A stretch of 11,617 bases of DNA. Origin: JAGOSA01 sp043718505 (lineage in GTDB: Bacteria; Patescibacteriota; Minisyncoccia; Phycocordibacterales; UBA9973). A model generated the notes under the pieces. The model was not told the origin of the DNA. It ran no database searches and saw only the letters and a list, made by a program, of their open reading frames with translations. Location: contig JAYSVN010000043.1 of the NCBI GenBank assembly GCA_043718505.1, forward strand, positions 1-11,617, read 5' to 3'. Positions 1-6,272 of the stretch are shown here, one piece after another (the stretch's first letter is position 1; every line of letters begins with the position of its first letter). The translations under genes and the position numbers were made by a program.

Positions 1-763
1 GGCCAAAGTCGTCAGAAATATCGGCAATGTCATAGGCAAAAAAATTAAGGCTGCGCGACCTTGAAATCGACGGATCAAGCTGGCGAATACCACCGGCGGC
101 AGCATTGCGAGTATTGGCAAATTTTGGCTTACCTTCTTTCTCCTGTATTGCATTGAGCTTGAGCAAAGTCTTTTTCGACATAACAATTTCACCGCGCACT
201 TCGAGCACTTTGGGAAATGGCGCCTCAAGAACAAGCGGAACGTCAGGCACAATGGAAACATTTTGGGTTACATCTTCACCAATAAAGCCATCACCGCGAG
301 TTGCGGCTTGAACAAGTTTGCCATTTTCATAACGAATCGTAACAGCCAGACCATCAAATTTAAGCTCGGCGAAAAAATCTATCTTGTTGGCGCCCAATTC
401 ATTATTGCTCTCGTAGCTCGCCGTGCTATTTTTTCCACCCAATAATTTTTCCATCCGCTTTACCCAATCATGAAATTCCTCCTTGGAAAAAACATCATTG
501 AGAGAAAGCATGCGCGTTTTATGTGTGACTTTGACGAATTTATCAAGGGCCTTGCCTGCCACACGTTTGGTCGGATCATCTTTGGCATCTTTAAAACGCA
601 GTTCCGGATATTTATTCTCAAGCTCGCGCAATTCCCGTGTCAGCGAATCGTATATGTCGTCAGTGACAGAAGGATCGTTTTTTACATGGTAAAGCTCCCG
701 CAAACGGGTAATTTCGGTCCGTAATTTTCTGATCCTGAGAGCTGCCTCCTCGACTTTTTTCAT
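1..763 (-). CDS. ligA: NAD+-dependent DNA ligase LigA, N-terminal 254 residues (cut by window edge)
   Basis: Seals nicks in duplex DNA using NAD+, in replication and repair. Reading from the ATG at 763 gives 254 codons with no stop; the 3' part lies outside the window. Domain Ia (about residues 1-65) carries LRELYHVKNDP and the YD pair at 38-39, which contact the nicotinamide mononucleotide part of NAD+. The adenylation domain follows, with MLSLNDVF (85-92), the nucleophile motif AELKFDGLAV with Lys135, ATRGDG (154-159), LEVRGEI (187-193), and FANTRNAAAGGIRQLDP (215-231) near the OB-fold boundary. Compared from memory with E. coli LigA, about 15 extra polar residues sit before the catalytic lysine (about 108-127). 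It is separated from the pilus genes by a terminator and has its own -10-like box. Identity is secure; C-terminal zinc finger, HhH and BRCT domains cannot be checked. Confidence 0.97.
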   Translation of the reverse strand, partial: MKKVEEAALRIRKLRTEITRLRELYHVKNDPSVTDDIYDSLTRELRELENKYPELRFKDAKDDPTKRVAGKALDKFVKVTHKTRMLSLNDVFSKEEFHDWVKRMEKLLGGKNSTASYESNNELGANKIDFFAELKFDGLAVTIRYENGKLVQAATRGDGFIGEDVTQNVSIVPDVPLVLEAPFPKVLEVRGEIVMSKKTLLKLNAIQEKEGKPKFANTRNAAAGGIRQLDPSISRSRSLNFFAYDIADISDDFG

Positions 764-769
764 GCACCC

Positions 770-778
770 AGCATAGCA
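770..778 (-). promoter_or_regulatory. Extended -10 element for ligA
   Basis: Read on the minus strand the sequence is TGC-TATGCT, followed by GGGTGC and the ligA ATG. The hexamer keeps the key T1, A2 and T6 positions, with a TGn extension. Only 6 nt separate it from the start codon, so the mRNA would begin at or near the ATG. No TTGACA-like -35 is seen. The box abuts the T-tract of the upstream terminator. Weaker than the pilA and pilD boxes. Confidence 0.4.
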
Positions 779-801
779 AAAAGGGCTGCTAAATGCAGCA
801 C
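778..801 (-). terminator. Rho-independent terminator after the minor-pilin genes
   Basis: On the minus strand GCTGC (799-795), a five-base loop ATTTA and GCAGC (789-785) form a 5-bp GC-rich stem, followed by CC and TTTTT (782-778). It lies 33 nt beyond the stop of the last pilus gene and just before ligA, so it would end the pilD-minor-pilin transcript and insulate ligA. The stem is short, which limits confidence. Confidence 0.55.
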
Positions 802-834
802 TTTCCAAATTATGTTCGCGGCAAAACCAAATCT

Positions 835-1413
835 CTAGTTACCGTTTTGATAGACTGCGCCGAGGAAACGCTCGACGGCACGGGCACCTGCGCCGTTTAC
901 AAATTGAAGATCGCCGACACCGGTTAAGCCATATTCAATGTTGTTGCAGGCCACATTGTAGCCACGCGATTCAATTTTGGTTGAATCCCCTGTATTGTCA
1001 TTGTTGCTGTCATAATCTTTATTGATTGAAAAAATAGCACAGCCCGGCAGGATAACACCATTTGCATTGGCTTCAACATTCACTTTGTATACAAAAAGCG
1101 ACAGTGTTGAAATTGGCAGAAGTTCAGGGGGCTGAGCTGTGCCGCAATCAATAGGATTCGGAAAACCGTTTGGAATTGTGTACCACTGTTTATTTACATC
1201 CCAATAGAGCGCACATTCCATACCGGTGTCAGCTGCCGTAAAAGAGTATTGACTGGCTTTGGCATTGATTGAAAGTAATTGTTCTTTGTAAGCAACGCCG
1301 GAAATAGAGAGTGCCATCAGAAGAAGGATACTCGAAACCAGTACGGCAAAAAGCGCCACAAAGCCGTCGTTTTTCTTGATATTTTCTTTATTTTTAAATA
1401 AAAAATTCTTCAT
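835..1413 (-). CDS. GspK/PilX-like minor pilin
   Basis: A 192-residue protein with one N-terminal hydrophobic helix (about 18-42) after a basic leader ending NDG17. The segment GFVALFAVLVSS resembles PilX-type N-termini. Position +5 after the presumed G17/F18 cleavage site is Phe22 instead of the Glu conserved in most prepilins; GspK and P. aeruginosa PilX are known to lack this Glu too, and tip subunits are thought not to need it. YSFTAADTGMECALYWD (56-72) matches the 'A-A-(E/D)-x-G-x-E' region after the helix in this group. Four cysteines (67, 90, 125, 156) suit two disulfides. It is the last gene of the minor-pilin run, 18 nt after the PilV-like gene. No Shine-Dalgarno is visible; the ATG at 1413 is the natural start. 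A secreted protein without PilX function cannot be excluded. Confidence 0.65.
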   Translation of the reverse strand: MKNFLFKNKENIKKNDGFVALFAVLVSSILLLMALSISGVAYKEQLLSINAKASQYSFTAADTGMECALYWDVNKQWYTIPNGFPNPIDCGTAQPPELLPISTLSLFVYKVNVEANANGVILPGCAIFSINKDYDSNNDNTGDSTKIESRGYNVACNNIEYGLTGVGDLQFVNGAGARAVERFLGAVYQNGN

Positions 1414-1431
1414 GATAATTTGCTTTGTATG

Positions 1432-2082
1432 CTACGGCGTCGGCAACCAGTTTGTTAAGGTTTCAGTGAGCGTAACGTTTTTCTCAGCATTATTTTTTTC
1501 CGCCCAGACAACATGGGTTGTTATTTTTAGCTGGTCGGCATCGAGCGGATTAGTTTGAACGGTTATGTAACGCCGAAATGCGGTTTCTGAACCGGGACTT
1601 CCGGATTGGGTTTGATAGTAGTAGCCGTTTTCAACTTCACCTTGTAAGTCGCGATCAAGGTAAATAGGCCGATCGTCACATCGCTGGTTAGAGCATGGAA
1701 AAAGTTCCTGTGCAGGATCAAGTATGGCCGGATCTTCAATGGCACATTTTGCGTTCTGGCCCTGAGTGGTAATATCGCAAGGAGCAACTTTACCCATAAA
1801 ATCACTCCAGTTTAAACTTACATTAGGTGCTTGCGTATATTTATTTCTCATTTGGCGCATGTATTCAATACCTTCCTGAGCTAAATAGTTGGCTGTAATA
1901 CGATTTTTGGAAGCAGTGTTACTTGATATTCCTCTGGCCACAACTGAAATAACAGCCGCAATTGAAACTGAAAAAATCGCCACCGCAACAAGCGTTTCGA
2001 CGAGTGTGAAGCCCGCACGCCTTGCGTTCAGATTTACACGATTGGACTTTGATTTTTGATTATTTTTTGAAAAAAATTTCAT
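1432..2082 (-). CDS. GspI/PilV-like minor prepilin
   Basis: A 216-residue prepilin. The class III leader is 24 residues, basic, ending RRAG24, and cleavage before F25 gives FTLVETLVAVAIF with the conserved Glu at mature position 5 (residue 29). The helix continues into ANYLAQEGIEYMRQMRNKY (64-82), the LAQExxExxR pattern typical of GspI/PilV-type minor pilins. The C-terminus (KNVTLTETLTNWLP) is a beta-strand ending common in such proteins. Cysteines at 102, 113, 130 and 135 suggest two disulfides. It lies between the PilW-like and PilX-like genes, 26 nt after the former. It would be processed by the PilD encoded nearby and join the pilus-priming complex. There is no Shine-Dalgarno; the sequence just before the ATG resembles that before the next gene. 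Confidence 0.82.
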   Translation of the reverse strand: MKFFSKNNQKSKSNRVNLNARRAGFTLVETLVAVAIFSVSIAAVISVVARGISSNTASKNRITANYLAQEGIEYMRQMRNKYTQAPNVSLNWSDFMGKVAPCDITTQGQNAKCAIEDPAILDPAQELFPCSNQRCDDRPIYLDRDLQGEVENGYYYQTQSGSPGSETAFRRYITVQTNPLDADQLKITTHVVWAEKNNAEKNVTLTETLTNWLPTP

Positions 2083-2108
2083 ATCTATTTGCTATATTGT
2101 ATCGCCGA

Positions 2109-2867
2109 CTATGGCGCAATTACATTTACATTTCTCTGCGAAGCTGAAGTCTGAAGGCTAAACGGGGTTATGGTTCCCTTGTAACTTGTCTTGCCGGTAA
2201 TACGAATAAGAATTCTTGGGGCAATGGCAAAATTTTGTGAAGTCGTATTGTATACATTGAATCCCGAAGCCGCGCAATCGAGTTGAATATCAGGAAATGG
2301 CGTAATCGGCACAAAGCTAACACCACCATCGACGGATTTTTTCAGAATACAGTTATCATCTTCATCGAACATATAGACGATCTGATCTTGTGCATTAGCT
2401 TTTTTCCCCGCTAATCCAGGATAACCGTCTTCAAACGGAATACCGATACCTGTTGCTGAATCAAACATCGGCTCAACAGCCGCAGCGAGCGATCCGCTAT
2501 GGCTCGAAATCGGATCTGATGTTGCACAATCCTGAGGTATAACCAGAAAATCATTAGGTGCACTTCCCTGCACAATAGGTCCATCGCTGCCGCCGTGACA
2601 ATGGTAGTACGAACCAAGCTTAAAATTTCTGGCCATATCCTCCATGACGAAGTTGAGGTTATCCATAATTGTTCGCTGATTTTGTGATTTTTTATTCGTG
2701 CTGTTGACGTTGAGTAGAGCGCTAATACCGATAATCATAATAATAGTGAATATTGCGATAGCAACCATGGCTTCGAGCAAGGTGAAGCCTGCCTGTTTGC
2801 TGATCAGGTTTTTTCTGGAAATTTCTGATTTGGTGTTTTGTAACTTCATACGGATAACTAACTTCAT
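2109..2867 (-). CDS. GspJ/PilW-like minor prepilin
   Basis: A 252-residue prepilin with leader ending KQAG27 and the mature N-terminus FTLLEAMVAIAIF, with Glu32 at +5. After the helix comes NLNFVMEDMARNFKLGSY (70-87), which resembles the 'L-x-x-D-(L/M)-R' stretch of GspJ/PilW proteins; its length also fits that larger class better than PilV. Cysteines are at 90, 114, 173 and 198. There is a Gly/Asp-rich stretch, and the C-terminus (RILIRITG... SLQTSASQRNV) is strand-rich. Starts at Met1 (2867) and Met7 (2849) are both possible; neither has a Shine-Dalgarno, so the first ATG was kept. It starts 19 nt after the FimT-like gene. Prepilin status is sure; the J-class label is inference. Confidence 0.78.
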   Translation of the reverse strand: MKLVIRMKLQNTKSEISRKNLISKQAGFTLLEAMVAIAIFTIIMIIGISALLNVNSTNKKSQNQRTIMDNLNFVMEDMARNFKLGSYYHCHGGSDGPIVQGSAPNDFLVIPQDCATSDPISSHSGSLAAAVEPMFDSATGIGIPFEDGYPGLAGKKANAQDQIVYMFDEDDNCILKKSVDGGVSFVPITPFPDIQLDCAASGFNVYNTTSQNFAIAPRILIRITGKTSYKGTITPFSLQTSASQRNVNVIAP

Positions 2868-2886
2868 ATAACTTATGACATCAAGC

Positions 2887-3615
2887 TTACGGTGTCGGCC
2901 CGATACTTATCTGCCCAAGACCAGTGATAATAATATCTTTGGTCGGCGTATCAACATTCGGTGATTTAACAGTTATGCGGGCATAGTTATATTTGACACC
3001 GGTAGTCTCGCCGTCATCCTGATGCATGATTGCATCCTGAAATGGTCGCTTGAAAGCAATATGCAGGCCTGAGCTTGATGAAATATCGTCGGTGCAAACA
3101 TTACCGAGTCCGACACAAATTGCGCTGATGTAATTCCCCTGCCCGAGTGAAATATTGTCGAGGCATTCAGTATTGGTTCCTGTGCCGCAAAGATTGTCGC
3201 CATCATTGAGCATGGCATTGCGCGGATCCTTGTAATCAAAAAAAGTGAGCAGGGTTCTGCCGACCTCACCGTCATTATATGTACCCATAATTAAATTGTC
3301 CGCATCAGGTTCCGCAGCAATGTAGACGCCGTATGTCGGAGCACAGACTTGCGTAGTTCTGTCACAAAGCGCCGATAGATCATTAGTGCGTCCTGAAATA
3401 GCTTCTTTTTGAGCGGAATTAATCTGGAGCGCAATATCCTGAGCCAAATTCTGAAGCGTAATGCTTCGGCCAAATCGGGAAAAGTTCAGGAGAAGCGTGC
3501 CGGCAATAATTGAAAAAATCGAAATAACGATAACCAATTCGACGAAGGTCACGCCCTGTTTTTGGTACAGCATTTTTTGACGCAGTATTTTTTTCCACGG
3601 CGCGAAGTCAAACAT
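2887..3615 (-). CDS. GspH/FimT-like minor prepilin with three cysteine pairs
   Basis: A 242-residue prepilin from the ATG at 3615. The leader ends YQKQG21 and the mature start is VTFVELVIVISIF, with Val instead of Phe at +1 and Glu26 at +5. The helix runs into QNLAQDIALQINSAQKEAIS (55-74), typical of GspH/FimT/FimU proteins. Six cysteines fall in three close pairs: 84/91, 143/151 and 167/174. The C-terminus TKDIIITGLGQISIG fits the final strands of the family. Start choice: an in-frame TTG at 3633 would overlap pilD by 17 nt; the ATG at 3615 follows the pilD stop by one base (TAA-T-ATG), the same junction as PilN-PilO, so it is preferred. Met15 (3573) would give a more usual seven-residue leader. 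Translation is probably coupled to pilD. Confidence 0.78.
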   Translation of the reverse strand: MFDFAPWKKILRQKMLYQKQGVTFVELVIVISIFSIIAGTLLLNFSRFGRSITLQNLAQDIALQINSAQKEAISGRTNDLSALCDRTTQVCAPTYGVYIAAEPDADNLIMGTYNDGEVGRTLLTFFDYKDPRNAMLNDGDNLCGTGTNTECLDNISLGQGNYISAICVGLGNVCTDDISSSSGLHIAFKRPFQDAIMHQDDGETTGVKYNYARITVKSPNVDTPTKDIIITGLGQISIGPTP

Positions 3616-3616
3616 A

Positions 3617-4420
3617 TTATCGGAAGAAATCAAGAAGATTCATTACGCCCAGATCAAAGAAGAAAGCGATGAGTGTACCGAGTACAAGGAAAGGCACAAA
3701 AGGAATTTGCATCTTGCGGGCAGAGAGAGAACCTTTGGAGAGCAATATTATGATGCCGACAATTGCTCCGATCCAGAAACTAAGGATAAGAGCTGAGAAT
3801 CCACGATCCACACCGAGCAAAAGTCCTATGGCAACTGCCAGCTTAACGTCACCAAAGCCCAGCCATTCCCCTTTTGACACAGCCCAGAGTACAAAGAGCG
3901 GCAAAGCCACAATCGGGCCGGCAGCAATTGCACTCAAAGTTGCGGCATGAAAATGAAATACTCCGTAGTCAGATAAGAAAAGCCCGAGGAAAGCGATCAC
4001 AATGAGCGGATATACTAAATTATTCGGAACGATCTTATGGCGCAAATCATAACCGGAAATAACTGTCATGATTGAAAACGTAAGCATGTAAAACAAAGTG
4101 AAGTAGAGGAAGTTACCGACAGCGTTTGGCAGGAAAAAGACGAAGCGTGCAAAGATAAAGAGAACAATAATTCCCATACCGAGTTCTACGGCCGGATATA
4201 AAAAAGAAATCGGTGTGCGGCACTTGCGGCACTTACCTCCCTGAAATACGTACGAAAAAATCGGCACTAATTCATACCATTCAAGATTGCGCGCGCATGT
4301 CATGCAGCCGCTGCGACCACCGAAAGTTCTGCCGCTATTGTGACGAAAAATCACAACATTCAAAAAGCTACCGAGAACGGTACCGAAGAGAAAAACAACG
4401 ACAGGCATAAAATACTCCAT
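3617..4420 (-). CDS. pilD: Prepilin peptidase / N-methyltransferase PilD
   Basis: A membrane aspartic protease that cuts prepilin leaders after Gly and methylates the new N-terminal residue. Numbered from the ATG at 4420 it has 267 residues. It opens with FLFGTVLGSFLNVVIFR, the family signature of the N-terminal domain, then a zinc-type tetracysteine (Cys39, 42, 64, 67). Catalytic aspartates are Asp125 in GYDLRHKIVP and Asp191 in GFGD. The rest is strongly hydrophobic, with about seven or eight membrane helices. Two starts compete: the ATG at 4420, only 8 nt from a TATAAT, and Met5 at 4408, preceded by GGAG with 6-nt spacing, the best Shine-Dalgarno in the window. Met5 gives the more family-like N-terminus. 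It heads the unit that encodes four of its own substrates. Confidence 0.96.
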   Translation of the reverse strand: MEYFMPVVVFLFGTVLGSFLNVVIFRHNSGRTFGGRSGCMTCARNLEWYELVPIFSYVFQGGKCRKCRTPISFLYPAVELGMGIIVLFIFARFVFFLPNAVGNFLYFTLFYMLTFSIMTVISGYDLRHKIVPNNLVYPLIVIAFLGLFLSDYGVFHFHAATLSAIAAGPIVALPLFVLWAVSKGEWLGFGDVKLAVAIGLLLGVDRGFSALILSFWIGAIVGIIILLSKGSLSARKMQIPFVPFLVLGTLIAFFFDLGVMNLLDFFR

Positions 4421-4427
4421 TGGAGTA
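4413..4427. promoter_or_regulatory. 15-bp palindrome over the pilD start, possible operator
   Basis: TACTCCA-T-TGGAGTA is a perfect inverted repeat with 7-bp arms. It begins two bases after the -10 hexamer and covers the expected transcription start, the first pilD ATG (4420) and the GGAG ribosome-binding sequence for the second ATG. The position suits a dimeric repressor; as RNA it could form only a 5-bp stem. Function is inferred. Confidence 0.35.
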
Positions 4428-4428
4428 A

Positions 4429-4437
4429 ATTATAGCA
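4429..4437 (-). promoter_or_regulatory. pilD: Extended -10 promoter of pilD
   Basis: The minus strand reads TGC-TATAAT, a perfect extended -10, then TTACTCCA and ATG. The expected start site lies at or just before the first ATG at 4420, so the message would be leaderless for that ATG or have a leader of about 12 nt for the ATG at 4408. No clear -35 hexamer is seen 16-18 nt upstream. It lies in the 70-nt gap after pilA and gives pilD and the minor pilins their own transcript. Confidence 0.6.
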
Positions 4438-4490
4438 TTTTCTTTAGTAAGTAAGGAGAAAGACAGTGGATTTTATTAGCGACACTTTTA

Positions 4491-4925
4491 TTATCGGCAC
4501 TCCGGACCAGGTGGTGTAGCAGTTATTTTGCCGGCATATCCTGAACTATCAACACAGAAGAAATCACTGGTTGCTGAAAGTGGTATATAGGCATGGTATT
4601 GCTGAGCAGCACCATCTACGTTACAGACAGAAGACTCACCGTTTGCAGTCGAAGCAGCAATAAGCAAAGTTTCAAAATTGTTGAGTCCGGTACTTTGCCC
4701 AGTATACGTTCCTATTTGGCACATAGAGTTATAAGTCAGTTGATTGTCGTAGTAATTCTCGGCTTCCGCTCTTGCACTCGACATTGAAGTTATGGCGCTT
4801 GCATCACGTGCCTTTTGTCTGGCTGTACGAAGATTTGTAATAACCATCGCGGCAAGGATACCAATGATGGCGATCACGACCAGAAGTTCGATCAGGGTGA
4901 AGCCGGCTTGGATCTTTTTATTCAT
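4491..4925 (-). CDS. pilA: Major type IV pilin (PilA-like)
   Basis: The probable main fibre subunit. It has 144 residues with a short leader MNKKIQAG (cleavage G8/F9) and mature start FTLIELLVVIAIIGILAA, with Glu13 at +5: a textbook T4a/T2SS-type N-terminal helix. The helix continues through RQKARDASAITSMSSARAEA to about residue 57. The C-terminal domain has four cysteines (69, 101, 124, 143), the last one residue from the end, allowing a C-terminal disulfide loop. It is by far the smallest prepilin here and stands alone behind its own strong-looking promoter, which supports the major-pilin role over a pseudopilin or minor pilin. It lies between pilC and pilD. The stop is TAA. Confidence 0.9.
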   Translation of the reverse strand: MNKKIQAGFTLIELLVVIAIIGILAAMVITNLRTARQKARDASAITSMSSARAEAENYYDNQLTYNSMCQIGTYTGQSTGLNNFETLLIAASTANGESSVCNVDGAAQQYHAYIPLSATSDFFCVDSSGYAGKITATPPGPECR

Positions 4926-4932
4926 ACGGTTA

Positions 4933-4941
4933 ATTATAGCA
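4933..4941 (-). promoter_or_regulatory. pilA: Extended -10 promoter of the major pilin gene
   Basis: The minus strand reads TGC-TATAAT, then TAACCGT and the pilA ATG. The 7-nt gap puts the expected transcription start on or beside the A of the ATG, so the mRNA is predicted to be leaderless; no Shine-Dalgarno exists in this gap. No good TTGACA is found at 16-18 nt. The nonamer is identical to the one before pilD. Confidence 0.65.
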
Positions 4942-4965
4942 CTTCTCTATTTATACTGTGTGGAA

Positions 4966-5054
4966 AACCTTGCATACAGAGGGCTCCGCAGGACGACGGT
5001 CCGAGGATGAGGAAAATCTTAGCAAAGATTTTCCGTACCTCTGGACGCAAGGTT
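4966..5054 (-). ncRNA. Structured intergenic element, predicted three-way junction
   Basis: It begins on the base after the pilC stop. Read on the minus strand, an 8-bp outer stem AACCTTGC/GCAAGGTT (5054-5047 with 4973-4966) is followed by a symmetric 3/3 internal loop (GTC/TAT), then a 6-bp stem CAGAGG/CCTCTG (5043-5038 with 4982-4977). These enclose a perfect 10-bp hairpin GGAAAATCTT/AAGATTTTCC with loop TGCT (5034-5011) and a smaller hairpin with GGAC/GTCC (5002-4991). It ends 25 nt before the pilA -10 hexamer. It could be a terminator or processing signal separating pilC from pilA, a structured leader or small RNA, or a dispersed palindromic repeat. The pairing is seen directly; the role is unknown. 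Confidence 0.55.
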
Positions 5055-6260
5055 CTACTGAATGGATGAGGCAATATTGTAAATCGGTACCAGAATAGAT
5101 GACAGGAGGACGCCGACACCAAGACCGAGCGCAACAATCATAATTGGCTCAATAAGGCCCACTAGCGTATCGACAATGTCATCAACTTCTCTCTTGTAGA
5201 AATGCGCCATTGTCCTGAGAATCTGCCCAAGTGAGCCTGATTCTTCACCGGTTTTAATCATTTGGACCATAATTTGCGGAATCATTGGTTCTCGATCAAG
5301 CGCATCTGAAAGTGCCGCACCGCCCTTAACCGCTTCGGCTGTATTTTTCATAATGAGCGAGTAAAGGTTTGAGCCGACGACATTACCGGTAATTTCAATG
5401 GCATGCACAATCGGAATACCTGAAGAAATCATAGTATCGAGGTTATCGGCAATACGGGAGAGAAAAAGTTTTTGAAAGAGTTTACCAAAAAGCGGAATGG
5501 ATAAACGCATACGATCGAGATAGAGCTTCCCCGCTTCCCGACGCGACAGTGCAATGCCGTACAGAATAACAAGAAAAGCAGCTATTAACAGGAAGATGCC
5601 GTAGTCGACAAAGAAATTGGAGATGCCGATAATAATTTTTGTGTAGATCGGAATATTTTGTCCTGACTCAATAATAATTTCAGAAAGTTTCGGAATAACC
5701 ATAACCATCATGAGCACCATGACGGCGATAAAAACGATAACCACGAAAGCCGGATAGATAAGGGCGTTTTTTGTTTTGCTGGTCAATTCATACTGACGAT
5801 CGAGGTAATCAGCCAGATAGTTAAATGTTTTTGTCAGCGTACCTGATTCTTCACCAGCCTTAACCATGTTTGTATAGAAATCAGTAAAAATATCAGGGTG
5901 CTTGGCGAGCGCTTCAGAAATCGAGGCTCCCGCCTGGAGATCATCGACGACATTGTTCATGCGCTTCCTGAGCGTCTTGTTGTCAGAGTTCGACGCCAAC
6001 ATTGAAAATGCTTTGAGAGCTGAAACCTGGGCTTCGAAAAGCGTAGCTATCTGACGAGAAAGAATAACGATATCTTTTTGCGGTACACGGGTAAAAAATT
6101 CGCGTCCCAAAAGCCCGCCTTTTTCATCATCACTTTTTATTGAAACGACAACGAGGCCGCGACGCTGAAGTGCGCTGATGGCTGAATCTTTTGTAATGGC
6201 ATCAACAGTACCTTCTTTCTTCTCGCCTTTATCGTTTATAGCTTTATATTTAAAAATCAT
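5055..6260 (-). CDS. pilC: Type IV pilus inner-membrane platform protein PilC (GspF family)
   Basis: The membrane platform that passes motion from the PilB and PilT ATPases to pilins. It has 401 residues, the usual family length. A soluble N-terminal part (1-60, FKYKAINDKGEKKEG) is followed by two T2SSF repeats, about 64-190 and 266-394, each with the motif GEESG (136-140 and 338-342). Membrane helices are predicted around 168-190, 221-238 and 371-394, the standard three. All expected blocks are present and no damage is seen. The ATG at 6260 is 12 nt after the pilT stop without a Shine-Dalgarno, so it is co-transcribed with pilT. Its TAG stop touches the folded intergenic element. Confidence 0.96.
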   Translation of the reverse strand: MIFKYKAINDKGEKKEGTVDAITKDSAISALQRRGLVVVSIKSDDEKGGLLGREFFTRVPQKDIVILSRQIATLFEAQVSALKAFSMLASNSDNKTLRKRMNNVVDDLQAGASISEALAKHPDIFTDFYTNMVKAGEESGTLTKTFNYLADYLDRQYELTSKTKNALIYPAFVVIVFIAVMVLMMVMVIPKLSEIIIESGQNIPIYTKIIIGISNFFVDYGIFLLIAAFLVILYGIALSRREAGKLYLDRMRLSIPLFGKLFQKLFLSRIADNLDTMISSGIPIVHAIEITGNVVGSNLYSLIMKNTAEAVKGGAALSDALDREPMIPQIMVQMIKTGEESGSLGQILRTMAHFYKREVDDIVDTLVGLIEPIMIVALGLGVGVLLSSILVPIYNIASSIQ

Positions 6261-6272
6261 GATGTCTTTACT

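Noticed and set aside
470..724. 84-codon open frame on the plus strand at the left edge
   Set aside because: Antisense to the clear LigA reading; no domain.
5011..5034. The 10-bp hairpin as a stand-alone Rho-independent terminator of pilC
   Set aside because: On the minus strand it is followed by TCAT and not a T-tract, and it is nested in larger pairing arms.
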